The notes beneath the pieces are model-generated. The model saw nothing but the letters and a program-made list of their open reading frames with translations. It searched no databases and had not been told where the DNA came from. Position numbers and translations under genes: made by a program. From Atopsyche davidsoni (taxonomy: Eukaryota; Arthropoda; Insecta; Trichoptera; Hydrobiosidae), in the NCBI GenBank assembly GCA_022113835.1, contig JAILWY010000009.1:8842001-8906000 (forward strand): a stretch of 64,000 nucleotides of DNA, in the 5' to 3' direction. Below, one piece after another: positions 35,468-46,815 of this stretch. Position 1 is the stretch's first letter; every line of letters begins with the position of its first letter.

Positions 35468-35785
35468 GTGGCGACCGACGGCGCGGCGGAGACAGCCGAG
35501 AGACTCAGCCGAACATTCCCGAAGTTGACACGAACGGAGATCGGCCGTAGCGCGGGTGACGGGGTCTCTTTGTTTGTTAACTGTAATATCGAAGCAATGC
35601 GACTATTTTATCTTTACTCCAAGAGCGGAAGATTTCCAAATTCAGATAATCTGAGAAAGAAGATCATACATCTACAATACTCTGGAGTTAGAATGACAAG
35701 TAGACAAGCAGTTGGAAGTTATCACAAGTTCGCAAGTACGATTGGCATGTCAGTTTCCGTAAATGACTTTCTTGTACACTTGTAA
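35468..35785 (+). CDS. Candidate terminal ORF with adjacent polyA signal
   Basis: A frame of 105 codons opens at GTG (35468) after an in-frame stop at 35459. The first in-frame ATG is at 35597, which gives 62 residues beginning MRLFYLYSKSGRFPNSDNL and ending SVSVNDFLVHL. The stop is followed 30 nt later by AATAAA (35815-35820), a good position for a cleavage signal, within a local hairpin of AGAAATTT with AAATTTCT. The 5' half is GC-rich and may be leader or chance. No protein family is recognised and no clean acceptor was found. Confidence 0.28.
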   Translation: MATDGAAETAERLSRTFPKLTRTEIGRSAGDGVSLFVNCNIEAMRLFYLYSKSGRFPNSDNLRKKIIHLQYSGVRMTSRQAVGSYHKFASTIGMSVSVNDFLVHL

Positions 35786-35814
35786 ATTACAAAATATCAC
35801 AAGAAATTTTTGTA

Positions 35815-35820
35815 AATAAA
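35815..35820 (+). terminator. Polyadenylation signal AATAAA (plus)
   Basis: It lies 30 nt downstream of the stop at 35783-35785, in TGTAAATAAATTT. Its value depends on the ORF being real. Confidence 0.3.
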
Positions 35821-37052
35821 TTTCTTCACCCTATAAAACCTAACGAGGCTTGAGATCCAACATAAAAGGATTTGTTGTTAATTGGCAATAAGTCCATTTA
35901 TGTACAATGCTTTTGAATTATAAACATAAACCAAAGATCATATTAGTCCCAAGTCGTAAAAAATAATTCGTCACATGGGGAACGTACTTATGGATAGGAC
36001 TACATAATGTGCTCGCTGTCTTGAACGATGTTAGAATATCAATTTTTAAAATGCACTTATTTATTTTCTTACAAAATATTTAAATGGCGTAAGAAATCTA
36101 AAATGATTGAACTATATCTATCTACATTGAAAAAGGTTGGATGTACTTAAATTTCAAATAAAAAAAAATGTAGCCGAATTCCGATAAATCAAGCCCAGCG
36201 TCATTCTCGTCCTCGGGGCGCAATCATTCAATAAAGATCCTTGACGGTCTCGGGCCTGAAGGGTTCTCCTTGAGAAGCTCCATCCCGCCGTATGCCTCGG
36301 TGGTTGTCAGGAGGGGTGGGCAGCAGGCTCTGCGAGTAGCGGCTCCGATGATAAAACACACACGGCAGGTTTTTTCATAAAAATCAACGGCCGCTCGGCC
36401 GGTCGCAAATTTTTACCGGTTGTGAAATTTATTGCGCCAATGAGTCGCTGACGTGGCTCTTATCGTGATATTATTTATATTTATTTATTTTAATATTTAT
36501 TACTCTTTTTAAATCAAAGGCTAAATCCACCAAAGTAATAAATACTTGCTAATTATATTATGCGAATACTAAATCATTTCTAACAAATGCATATTCATTA
36601 TTTTGGATTAAGCTTGTTTTTGAGTTGTTGTTCAAAGAATAAATTTAAATATATTTGGCTGTTGATAATTCAAAATTTATAATTAGATATATTGAATTAA
36701 GTATACAGAAGGTTGTCTGCTAGATTTTCTTATAATTATAAATATAATTGACTAGGTTTATTTACTCAATATGTTTGTTAATTTACGATATAAATAATAA
36801 AGGCCAAACACGTTAATCACGGACTGGTTTGTATAATTTTTGATCAGTGGGTTTCGGCTAAAAAGGGAATTTAATAAAATATATGCCAAAGTACTTTTCC
36901 TAAACCGAAAATTCAATATGCTCAGCCGTCATTATGTTATTATTTAATTATTGATATTTTTTTGAAGTGAAAACTAAAAATATTTATGTGTATATAATTT
37001 TTTTTTTTTAACAATAAACATGATAATATCAAGGAAATACAAAAGAACTACT
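35821..37052. other. AT-rich with a CpG patch at 36180-36470
   Basis: The patch (for example GGCCGCTCGGCCGG near 36390) has no good frame and may be regulatory. The rest is AT-rich and featureless. Confidence 0.4.
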
Positions 37053-37242
<190 letters not shown>

Positions 37243-38124
37243 AATTCATTTATGGTCCTTGCTATGAAAATTACCTTAAACGGTGACCCATTTCAATCTT
37301 TAAAATGACCATTATATTTGTATGAGTGACAATTTTATGTAAAATATTTATGTTTCTTAAAAGCATTGCTCTAAAACTATCGCGTATCAAATTTTTATTT
37401 TTACTAGCCAATAATTTTTCACGCTATTATTTTGTCGATATTTTGAAATATCTTGAAACCATTTGTTTCACTAAATCGATTTATTGATTTTTTAATGCAA
37501 TGGTTAAAATAAACTTTCAGCCTAAATGATTTCTAAAAATACTCACATTTTTTTAATTAAATAATTGGGGATTTATAGTGAGTTATATAGTTCATTCGAT
37601 ATGAAAAAATAAAAATATAATAGAATCAAGCATTATAAAAAAGAACGTGTGTAATCAATACATACTTTCTTTTTTAATTATATTAATGGCAGAATTTTAT
37701 TAAACTGCCCATTTACATGTTTAAATATTCTTTGAGTTTTATTATTTATTAATAAAGTACGCCCAACTTCTAATTTAATACATAACTTTATTTACGACAC
37801 GATTCCTAGTAATTTAAAACTTTCAAAAAAAATTTAAAAATACTCTCTTTGTTATCTAATTTCTCTATGCTACTTCTGAATTTTTAAATTAAAACATTTT
37901 CTATTTCAAGAAACGTTCTCTCATAAAAAAAATTGTTTGATATATGTATAATGAGTTAATTGTTAATTTGTTGAAAATAAAGCATATTATAAAATAAAAT
38001 TTGGATTATCATTTTTTGCTACATGTAGAGATAATTTATTTCATTCTCAATTTTAATGTTGTATTTTGATCACAATCAAAATTTTATTTATAGAACAAGC
38101 ATAAAACAAAAGCATATAACATAC
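37243..38124. other. AT-rich stretch
   Basis: Nothing recognisable; very AT-rich with many homopolymer runs. Confidence 0.5.
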
Positions 38125-38168
38125 CTTGGAATGAGTTGGTCCATTCGTTACCTGGAAGACTGCCTCAC
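38125..38168 (-). CDS. Candidate 44-nt internal exon (minus)
   Basis: On minus, TCTATTATCCTCAG is an acceptor ending at 38169, and TCCAAG|GTATGTTAT is a good donor at 38125. In the frame entered with two bases completing a codon the exon reads GEAVFQVTNGPTHSK. This frame matches the phase-1 end of the candidate exon at 45907-45968 (joined G|GT GAG). Leaving in phase 0, it would put the terminal exon at 28729 in a 29-codon frame rather than its longer frame. The acceptor is itself followed by GTGAGG, so the site could serve as a ratchet point. Confidence 0.35.
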
Positions 38169-38841
38169 CTGAGGATAATAGATCAATACCCATCAACAGA
38201 CGCCAAATTACGCGATTACCTGTTTTGCTTTATTGGCCGACCGCAGATCGCAGGTATCGGCGCGCGCGCAGGTGGTGTGGAGCGCGCTGTGGGCGAAGTG
38301 GATATATTTTAATATCGATATTATAAACATCTACAATCGACGTCAGCACGAAACTCAGTTTATCAATACCAGCAGATTGAATGCACCTTTAAGTACAGAA
38401 TAAACAAAACATGTACAGGCTATTGGAGTATATATATAATATTATAAGCGCATACAATATACAAATGCTTTGTCAACATTTTCGTCTCTAATAAATTTGC
38501 ACCTAAGTTAATTTAAAATACTAAATATTGTAATTATAATTGTTTTACTTACTTTATTGCAGAGGTACGCTGGGCTTAAGAATAACGCCTCCGAGTCGTA
38601 AAAGACGAGAATATAAGCCTTAAATCCCTTTTGTAGCTTGTTTATTTAAAAAAAAATGATGTATGATTTATATATTGCATCTTTTTTAAAAAATGCTATG
38701 ACATTTTGCTTTTTCTATAAAATCGGTATCATGAATATTTTTATGTTATGTGATGTATATGAGCTATGTATTTAAAAATATATCAGCCTTCGATTTACTG
38801 TTTACTTTTCCCCGTCGTTTCTCGAGTCCTATGCATCTGAA
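38169..38841. other. CpG patch then AT-rich DNA
   Basis: A CGCGCGC-containing patch lies at 38230-38300. Nothing else is recognised. Confidence 0.4.
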
Positions 38842-39159
38842 ATGTGTCGGAAAGTAATGAATGGCGCAACACCACCAGAGATCGCGCATCGATATCCAGA
38901 TCATGTTTTCCCATCACTAGCCACGGCCGAGATAAATGAAGCGAGTCTCGGACTCGTTTGTCCCGGGCCGGGCCTGCGCCGCGGACCGGTGTGGCGGGTG
39001 GCCGATTTACTTTTTATGAGTTGCGTCGAGAGTGAGAAATATAGGAAGATAAGCCTACCTGGGAACTGTAATCTCTGCGGGCATGCCTGCATGCTCTGCG
39101 GCGAGAAATCTGCATGTTTCAAAAAACTTTATGAAGCCACGTTAGCGTTAATACGATAA
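38842..39159 (+). CDS. Candidate 105-residue ORF with paired CxxC motifs
   Basis: A true ATG opens 105 codons in an AT-rich neighbourhood. The sequence begins MCRKVMNGATPPEIAHRYPD. Near the C-terminus, residues about 79-95 read GNCNLCGHACMLCGEKSAC, a C-x2-C-x3-C-x2-C-x5-C arrangement that could bind zinc but matches no family I recognise. The encoding DNA contains two GCATGC palindromes 8 bp apart. The middle is GC-rich (CCCGGGCC region). No acceptor, donor or near polyA signal is evident. It may be a small gene, part of an exon or chance. Confidence 0.27.
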   Translation: MCRKVMNGATPPEIAHRYPDHVFPSLATAEINEASLGLVCPGPGLRRGPVWRVADLLFMSCVESEKYRKISLPGNCNLCGHACMLCGEKSACFKKLYEATLALIR

Positions 39160-39878
39160 CCACTTGATACGTATCAAGAATACTTTGCTCCGCAGGTATA
39201 GGAAATTGCACTATAACTACATATTATTTTTTAAAACCAGATACGACACTCTTTTCCACATGATTATTATTTACTGAATGCACAGAACACTTACCTTGAC
39301 TCTCTACAATTATATTAGTGTCGTCTTATAAGCAGTCCGTTTTTGAGTCCCTGTGCTGGGAACATCTCGAGCATATATAATAATAATGGCCACCAAAACT
39401 TGCGAACACATTTAGGTCGTCTCGTTAAGTTTGATTCCCAATCTTTTTTCACAGCATTCTCTTGTTCTTTATACTGCTTTCGAAAATTAGTTTCTTTAGA
39501 TAATTTTTTTCGTTGTGTAATAATTGCCCCGGGGAATTTAATTTCTGCATTTTATCGATTGCTGCCTTTTTGCCTGGAGCTAACAATAAATATCAATAGA
39601 TTTTTTAGCAAAGAGTTCTCCAGTAAATTATTATTAAAATAAAATAAAAAAATTGGATTACCAATATGAATAATTGTAGATACCTTTTCGAAGCAGTATA
39701 TTGAAGTGAAATTGATTGATAATTTGAATAACTTTAAAAACAAAACGTATAATAGTAAAGCTCTCATCGGCAGGTGAATTAAGAAGTCAATTCATAGCAT
39801 CATCAAGCAGTATTCGTATAGTAGGCACATATTCAGGACTCGTCATGAAACAGCAGCTTGTCAGAAGAGTACAAAGAT
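39160..39878. other. AT-rich stretch with an isolated minus donor
   Basis: On minus, GTCAAG|GTAAGTGTTC (39294/39293) is a near-perfect donor, preceded by AATATAATTGTAG and 9 nt of possible exon. A 9-nt exon cannot be supported alone. No other feature is seen. Confidence 0.3.
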
Positions 39879-40133
39879 ATGATGTGCCTCAATAGAGCCG
39901 CCAGTCAATTCGGCATTCAGAGGGATCCCCGCACCTTAATTGTATTATGTTGCAATTCATACTACCTACCAGGCTGTGCTCCGTACATACACATGCACTT
40001 CTCGTTCCCCAGGCACCGACTTGGCAGGTGCGTGTTCAAGCCCAACCAGGCTCTCGCCAGAACCGCACGTATACAAGCCCGGAGCTTTAACCATATAATA
40101 AACCGGATGCATCAAGAGAAAATGGCCGCATGA
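39879..40133 (+). CDS. Candidate 84-residue ORF (unrecognised)
   Basis: The frame starts at ATG ATG (39879), encodes MMCLNRAASQFGIQRDPRTL, a cysteine-containing middle (LIVLCCNSYYLPGCAPY) and an Arg-rich C-terminal half ending MHQEKMAA, then stops at TGA. It is moderately GC in an AT-rich setting. There is no splice or polyA context and no family match. Confidence is low because frames of this size occur by chance in the other GC patches. Confidence 0.22.
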   Translation: MMCLNRAASQFGIQRDPRTLIVLCCNSYYLPGCAPYIHMHFSFPRHRLGRCVFKPNQALARTARIQARSFNHIINRMHQEKMAA

Positions 40134-40936
40134 ATAGGCCTATATTATTTAGTGAGAACACAACACAGTAATTTTAATATTAAAAAGCAAATAAAAATAC
40201 GTAAAAAAAAACCTTTAAGATCGATCTGTCACAGTTTACAGTGAAAGGACAATTACAGGTTGTATAATTTGCTTAGCAAGTATATTTACTTTTGATCTTA
40301 GCTTGCGTGCGAATGCGAGTATATCCCACCCGGCTTCTTGTGGAAGAGGTCCTGGTTTCACTTCTCTTGTTGCAGTGCACACATTCATCTTTGCTTGTAA
40401 TTTACACTTTCGGGCGAAAGTCGTCGCGCCTTGATATTTTGAATTATTGTTTAAAACAGGAATAAGTCACGCAATGCTTCTTGTATAGTACCACCAGAGA
40501 AGTAGTTAATCATTGCACTTGACGTTTTAAAAATAATGTATCGGCAGGTGTAATTAATGAAGAGTAATTACACAAATATCTGTCAATATTAAGATCGTTT
40601 TATTTACTTTATTTTTAAAGTTGTTGTTTTATAAGCAACTTTTTTGTAATACAATAATCATTATCGCGATCTTCGATTCGCATTTTCAATCAAGGGTTTT
40701 TAAGGTTTGTGTTTAACTTGACTTCCAGTGTTCTAAAAAAATAATAAATTAGGATTTTTTTGAGCATTGATATATAGTTTTGGTGTTTTGAAAATAAAAG
40801 TTATTGTTAGTTTTGAGAGGATGAATATAGGTTACATACGAAAAATATGAGGTGGAAGGAACTTTTGCTGTAACAAACCTCTTCTAGATGTTAAATTAGT
40901 GGTGATAGCATGCTGGCGGTTGAAAATGTAGAATGA
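40134..40936. other. AT-rich stretch
   Basis: At 40378 the plus strand has TTCTCTTGTTGCAG, a good acceptor, followed by 28 open codons, with no donor or polyA signal to define an exon. Nothing else is seen. Confidence 0.35.
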
Positions 40937-41119
40937 TTATTTCTACATCGAGTCACAGAAGGCTGGAAAGTCATCCAAAATAGAAATAATAAGATAGTTT
41001 TATTATCTAAAAAAAAATATGAATTAGTCATACTAGCGAATCTTAATATAGGTGCGACAAGGATCGCCCAAGGCCACGTTGAGGTTATTTTGAGCCTGGC
41101 AGATAAATTGCGTATGTAA
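40937..41119 (+). CDS. Low-confidence open segment of 60 codons without a start
   Basis: Open from just after a TGA at 40934 to TAA at 41117-41119, with the reading GWKVIQNRNNKIVLLSKKK followed by YELVILANLNIGATRIAQG and HVEVILSLADKLRM. It has no initiating ATG, so if real it is an exon or a repeat-derived coding remnant. It is unusually stop-free for its AT content. A hairpin (ATGTAGAA 40926-40933 with TTCTACAT 40941-40948) sits at its 5' edge. No family is recognised. Confidence 0.2.
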   Translation, partial: LFLHRVTEGWKVIQNRNNKIVLLSKKKYELVILANLNIGATRIAQGHVEVILSLADKLRM

Positions 41120-43536
41120 CATTCCCAGTTTCAGACAGTAAATTGTAAATCAGAAAAGAATGAAGACGAGATTGAAACGATTTAAATTCATAAGGCTCTG
41201 ATATAATCATAACATTGCCATGCCATGTTCATGGATATTATTTTTCGGCCGGCGTATTATTATGGCAAAAGTCAATACAGTCAACGGCAGTCCGCTCGGT
41301 AGGGTATTTTGTAGAATAAGAAAATTGTATGTTAATTTTATGAAGCCAATCTCCTAGAATTGCTTACATAATATTTATTGTCAGAAGTAATGATGCAAGA
41401 TAACACATTGCTAAAATTAATTTTCTTAGCCAAGAAAATATATTTTCTCGTTTCGTTTAAAGATACAGTATTGAGTATCTTTATTAATATAAGACTTAAT
41501 TTTTAACTTAAGGATACTATTTTATTCATTTTATTCCCATCATTTTATTGTGCATTTGCGGTACATGAATTGATTAAAGTGATTAGAATGAATTTGATAA
41601 AAACAACAAAACTGTGTATTTACTACAAATATAAAGATTATTTCTTCCATAAAATTAAAATCTTTTAGCTTTGGTATTGATTTGTTATCATTGTGTTTTA
41701 CAATAATACATGGAGGTAGTGATAGTATGAAAGGATACTTTTTTCACATAAAGCATGCAATGATGCGCTGTGGATCATGGAGTCACGTTAAAATAAAATT
41801 ACTACGGTGGAGAACGTTTACGTAGTTTTGGCAATTTTGCGTAGAAAAAATAAATGTAAGGCATGTGTTAGTGTGGAAAACCAAACAGGTGTGTGAATTT
41901 CACGATTCTTCGTAACGTTAATCTATCCCTGGAGAGTAGAAATAGACTGTAAATATGGACATTTGTTCCTAATCTGTTATTCGACCTTAAGGTCTTATAG
42001 CAGAAGAGAAAATAGGTTTAAATTCAGTTGATAATAAATTTAAAGGGATCAAAATGTACACGGCTGGGTGGTCTGGCTGAGCTCTAGCATTATCTATGTA
42101 AATATTTCTCAATAATAATGTGACTCGCTTTCGAAGAATATTCTTTTTTTTCGAGAATAGTTATAGATTAATTTCAAAACAAAAATGTACTGAGCTGAAA
42201 TAAATGTTCCATGATCCCAGCATGGGGAACACACTTCAAGTAACTCAACACCCAATAAACCAAATCATCAAATAAAATAATATTTGACTTTTGAGTATTA
42301 CAACATATAAATCTGTTATAAACCATAAAAATATATTCCCTTCAGACAACAGCAAAATTAAAATTTTACGTAAAATACGAATAATAACTGATTTATCAAA
42401 AAAAATACATTTTTATTGCTGTTTTATCTATTTGAATTTCATATTATCGATTATACTATGTGTTTCAAAAGTATATTTTGTTCAACAGATAAAATATCTT
42501 GTCTCAATATTATTAAAATGCAGGTGATTTAAATATATATATATTGAAAGAAAATATATTTTATCAATCCGTTGAATATGAGGTTGTTCACAAGGCTTAT
42601 TGTTTGAAAGGGCGCTTGCCCGGAGACCGCGGCCTGATGTTAACGCTGACCTTCTGTCATCGAGGTTCAGCGCGTTGAGTAAGTATGATTGGGTGAAGAT
42701 GTTGCATGTGGAATACGTGCACCTGACAGGTAGGAGTCCTAAGGACTAAATTTATTGTGCGGACACGGCCTTTTGAAAGGTGAATTCGCAGTGAAGGACG
42801 AGATGTTTGGTTTTTTTCCGATTCAAAATTAAAATGTTGTTTTTGTGGGTTGAAGCTGATGAATCTTTGTCTTCTTTTGAAAATGCACCCTTCACATGGC
42901 CTATTTTTATGTGCATTTAATATATTTTTTTTAGCGTGATAAACACCATTTTCACTCACCCGAACTCAATTCATAAAAAAATACCACGAAACACACTGTG
43001 TTGCAAACTTATAATATCATTTGACATAGTGTTTGGTTTATTAATTGCCATTTGATTTCAATAAATATTTTAATGTAAATAAGTTTCAATTAGACTTTAT
43101 GTACATTTTTTATTTTAATTTTATCCAGTACTCGACGTGCTTGAAATCTTAACCGTATTTTTAAATGATTTTTTTTTATTTTTTATTTTATATTCAAAAA
43201 AACAAAATCTATAACTTACTAATATTAACATAAAATGTTGAAGAGTAGTTTGAAAAATGTATTTGCTTATAAGCCTGACTAAATAAAAATAAAAAATACT
43301 TATATAGTGTACTTTTTTGTCTTGTTTTATATCGAGATCTTTCCTTAAATGATATGATGAATTATTAAAAATACCGAAGTTTAATTGATTCTCAGATTGG
43401 TGTAATATAATAATAAGTATTACTACCAGTGAAGTAGAGAGTTTATATCATATCCCTTAATAGAGCCGCTGTCCACTACTGAAGCTCGCCAATTTTGTGA
43501 ACTAATAAGAGACTTTAAAGTTGTAGTGATTATATT

Positions 43537-43538
<2 letters not shown>
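41120..43538. other. AT-rich stretch
   Basis: A modest GC patch at 42600-42740 has no gene. Otherwise AT-rich with homopolymer runs. Confidence 0.45.

Positions 43539-43577
<39 letters not shown>
43539..43577. repeat. (AT)n microsatellite
   Basis: 39 bp of uninterrupted AT. Confidence 0.95.
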
Positions 43578-43582
<5 letters not shown>

Positions 43583-44240
43583 CTTTAGGGACACTATGTA
43601 AAAGCATCTCACGGTGGTTATTTTTCTAAATTCCGTTAATAATACTCATACGACTATCACTAAACCGTTTAATCTGCTCGGAGTTATATATTGTGTAGTA
43701 TTCCGTTCAGCATTTCAATTTATTTATAGATGCATTTATCACAACCTCTCAAAGATCTCAAGTGGATTCTTTTCTGCCTTTAATATTATTTATCGTGTTG
43801 ACCTAGAACGAAAAGAATTTAAGTCAGTAGTATAAGTCCTTTGATCTTCGTGCTCATGTTGAATACTCAATGCAACCCAAAAAGAAATAAATAATTATTT
43901 ATCGGGCGTGCGTTGGGATATTAATTTTCTAAGTCATTGAGCTTTGATTCGTTTGTTTGTATTGTGTAATAGTGTGCAACACACACCAATGAAATCCCTT
44001 GTTAGTTAAGCAATCATGGTCTACACGACACAGACCATTATTCAATATCCTTATATCGCATTACAAGAAACAATTTATCATAATTCTCCCATTGTGAACG
44101 TACTCTTGATATGTCTGATGTTTGTTATTGAAATTCTCAAATACAACTGGAAATATAACATAAATCTATTTAAAGTTTTATTAGATATGAAATTATTCGA
44201 CTGTTTGTTTTAGGTGAATCAACAGTAAACGTAAGGGAAA
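43578..44240. other. AT-rich stretch
   Basis: Short open frames (43614-43835, 44016-44213) are AT-rich and have no support. Nothing else is seen. Confidence 0.45.
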
Positions 44241-44553
44241 TCTATATATATAATAGCCATTGTGTGTTTGTATGTTTGTATGTATGTTTCGATTTTTGGT
44301 TTTCTATAGAATATCTTAAAAGATACAACGCTGATTTTTTGCACATAAGTTAAGTAAATTTTTCCGCAGCTATGTGCCGAATTTCAAGACGATAGGATAA
44401 TATTTTCATTCATAAACTTTAAAATATGCTTTAGCGAATTTCAATATGTACGAATTATATGATTCAGTTCTTCGCCGCGAGATGTCGTTCACCGCGAGAA
44501 TTTAGACGCATCGTTCATCAAATACGTCATTTTGTGACGGGCTACATTACTAG
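44241..44553 (+). mobile_element. Helitron-like non-autonomous element, 313 bp
   Basis: It starts TCTATATATATA after an A and ends CTAG followed by T, as expected for a Helitron placed between A and T. A small hairpin, CGTCA (44525-44529) with TGACG (44535-44539), lies 10 nt before the end; Helitrons typically carry a hairpin there. The 5' part has a GTTTGTATG-type run followed by body sequence of the kind common in insect genomes. There is no coding capacity. The hairpin stem is short, so the boundary call is provisional. Confidence 0.45.
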
Positions 44554-45906
44554 TAATAAAATAAAACATAAAAGTATCCGAAAGCTATTAATATAAAATA
44601 TTTCAGTATTACAACACTTTTATTTTTATGAACAAATGTTAGGAGTGTATTTTGAATAAAGTAACCCGTAAGTTAAATATTCTGATAATGAATTACCCCT
44701 GAACATGAACACCCACGGGTTACGGATAACCTTTATTGAGCGTTTCAAAACTCCATTGATATCGACAAAGCATAAAAAATATTTGATCTTATTATATGTA
44801 GCTCTCAAATAAACGGTCTATTAATCATTGTTTGTTAAATAAAATAATGTAATACATTAATACTGGATATCACCTGTCGATGGAATAATTCTTATATTTC
44901 GTTTTTTCAAGATTTCCATCGTCGTCTTTATGAAATTGACAATCTGTGGTAAATTGACATCGGCGATATTTTTTCGATACCTACTAAATATAGAGCAAAT
45001 ACAATTTCCATAATACCCTAGCATAATCTACAAATATACCAGACAGAATGTTTAAGTTTGATTGATTTCACAATTTGCCTTATTTATATAGAAGCCCTCA
45101 TATAATCGTAACGAGAGATACAATAAGTAATCAATTTGAATTTAACATCCAATTGAAAGGTTGGTAAGTGTAGTAATTGCTGTTATCTGGAGTGTCAATC
45201 AACCCTGTTCGGAATGGAGATTGGTTAATCATTGCACGATACTAATACCAATTAATTTATTCTTTGCAATAAATTGAAACTATTCAATCAATAACTTAAA
45301 CAAAGCACCGATAGTAAGTACAATTTGTAGCAATAAATGAATTTATTTGCACAATACTCGCACAGTTGTGGGTGGGGATTAATAGAGTAGCTGGTGGCGT
45401 GTTTTACATTACACCCACCCGCCACTTGCAATAAAGTACAATCAAATAATTTATCTATCTACAGTTGTGGATGTGACAATTTATCGACTGCAGTCGAGTT
45501 AGCTCGGCAGACAAGACGGCGCTGATCTTCGCAGATAGGGTCCTTCCCTCTCCAGCTCTTCGTTGAGGATCTCACACAAGAGGTGATAAACTCAGGCGGA
45601 CGGATGCAATCATTACCTGATAGAACCGATCAACTGGAATTTAGAATAACTGCATTACCATTTGCAAGATAAATAATATTTTAAATACTAGGAATTTTGA
45701 AAGTAAATAATACCAGGTTTTATCTCAACTTTTAACTATGCAGCGATTTTTTGCAATCAAACCAACGTTCAACATTTAAAGGTATAAAAAAGTTAACAAG
45801 TTACCGTGAATATAAGATTGCATAATTTTCAATGATTTGTATCTTCAAGAAGTCTTCAAGTTTGATATCATAAAGCTCGAAAACTTTAAAAAGGCATTGA
45901 ACTTAC
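44554..45906. other. AT-rich stretch with a GC patch at 45480-45620
   Basis: The patch has a plus-strand acceptor-like CTATCTACAG (ending 45461) and a minus donor TATCAG|GTAATGATT (45620), so it may contain part of a transcript, but no open frame is convincing. Confidence 0.3.
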
Positions 45907-45968
45907 CTAAGTCGTAATTGTCGTGGCAGAGTTCAAGTTGCAGACAAATTTGGCACCAGGCAGAAAGT
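45907..45968 (-). CDS. Candidate 62-nt internal exon (minus)
   Basis: On minus, the donor GACTTAG|GTAAGTTCA is near-perfect. Upstream, TTAACTTAAAG (ending 45969) is a weaker acceptor with little pyrimidine tract. Entered in phase 2, the exon is open for 20 codons, LSAWCQICLQLELCHDNYDL, leaving one base (phase 1) that joins the exon at 38168 as Gly-Glu-Ala. In the same frame a TAA lies just upstream of the acceptor, so the boundary matters. No family is recognised. Confidence 0.3.
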
Positions 45969-46562
45969 CTTTAAGTTAACGGAGTTCCTTTGCTTCATTC
46001 CTCGGGCTAGTTGCCAACGCTAACCTTTTAAATACACCCATTCAGTTTCTTAAGCTGCAATCTGTCTTTTGAAATTTAAGTTTGGTTTTATAACTTGTAG
46101 CAGAATGGGGTTAACGGAAATAATATAATTAATTCTATCTATAAATTATTCATTTGCTGGTGGAACCGTCAACTTCCACAGCTTTGCCTGCTTTTGACAG
46201 TGGTCAAAAAAGAGTAATTTATCTTGTGAGTACTTTTATGGTTTTTTTTGGTTTTTAAATGGTGATGATTTTCTTAGTTGTATTAAATAGTTCCTAATTT
46301 TTTAATAAACCTAGAAGAGTACTTTTTTAAAAAATTAAAACTTGATTTAATAAAAAAAAAAAGTTTTGGTTTATTCGAAGAACAAACATAATTTGTATTT
46401 TATGTATTTTTGCTACTTTTGCAATATATATTAAATTTTTTTTAAAAACCTCAAACTTTAATCAACGTGTTAGGTTATAATAATTTACAAGTCAGTTAAC
46501 AAACCGTAATTTTCAGGGAAAAACATTTTTAATTTATTGTATGAAAATTACCAATTGACAGG
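45969..46562. other. AT-rich stretch
   Basis: Nothing recognisable. Confidence 0.5.
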
Positions 46563-46643
46563 AGTCACATCGACGAGGTTAGGAAATTCAAATATTCTGG
46601 TTGCAATGTTACCGATGCCGGCCATCTAACTAATCATAGATAA
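46563..46643 (+). pseudogene. LINE reverse-transcriptase scrap
   Basis: A short frame reads SHIDEVRKFKYSGCNVTDAG before a TAA. The EVRKFKY-S-G core resembles the (V)xxFKYLGxxxxxDG segment that follows the catalytic palm in many non-LTR retrotransposon reverse transcriptases, with Leu replaced by Ser. No further domains are present. It directly precedes the palindrome and hammerhead-like remnant. Confidence 0.4.
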
Positions 46644-46659
46644 ATTATTTTGTTTATAT

Positions 46660-46815
46660 CGGGTCATCATCAGATGCATGACTAAACTTTAGTCATGCAT
46701 CTGATGATGACCCGGCATAGGGTCGAAACTAGTTATGCAAAACAATATTGTAATAAACTCACTGTGAAGATTTAAATAAAAAGTTATTATTTTCATTATA
46801 TTAATGGATCTTCAC
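46660..46815 (+). mobile_element. Penelope-like terminal remnant with a 55-bp palindrome
   Basis: Positions 46660-46686 and 46688-46714 are perfect 27-bp inverted arms around a single C. The right arm runs into CTGATGA and a GAAAC box, then ACTAGTTATGC, AATAAA (46752-46757) and an 8-bp inverted pair, GTGAAGAT (46764-46771) with ATCTTCAC (46808-46815). This combination is typical of Penelope-like element terminal repeats, where a hammerhead motif is often accompanied by an inverted partial copy. No reverse transcriptase or GIY-YIG frame is nearby. Confidence 0.45.
46688..46735 (+). ncRNA. Hammerhead-ribozyme-like core
   Basis: CTGATGA (46701-46707), one T, then stem II GACCC/GGGTC (46709-46713 with 46720-46724; loop GGCATA), then GAAAC (46725-46729). 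The stem I strand preceding CTGATGA pairs with the left palindrome arm. The strand carrying the cleavage triplet and stem III is not seen, and one extra base precedes stem II, so self-cleavage is unlikely for this copy alone. CTGATGA...GAAA is the conserved catalytic core of hammerhead RNAs. Confidence 0.4.

Noticed and set aside
39285..39303. 9-nt minus microexon before GTCAAG|GTAAGTG
   Set aside because: A 9-nt exon cannot be supported without transcript data.
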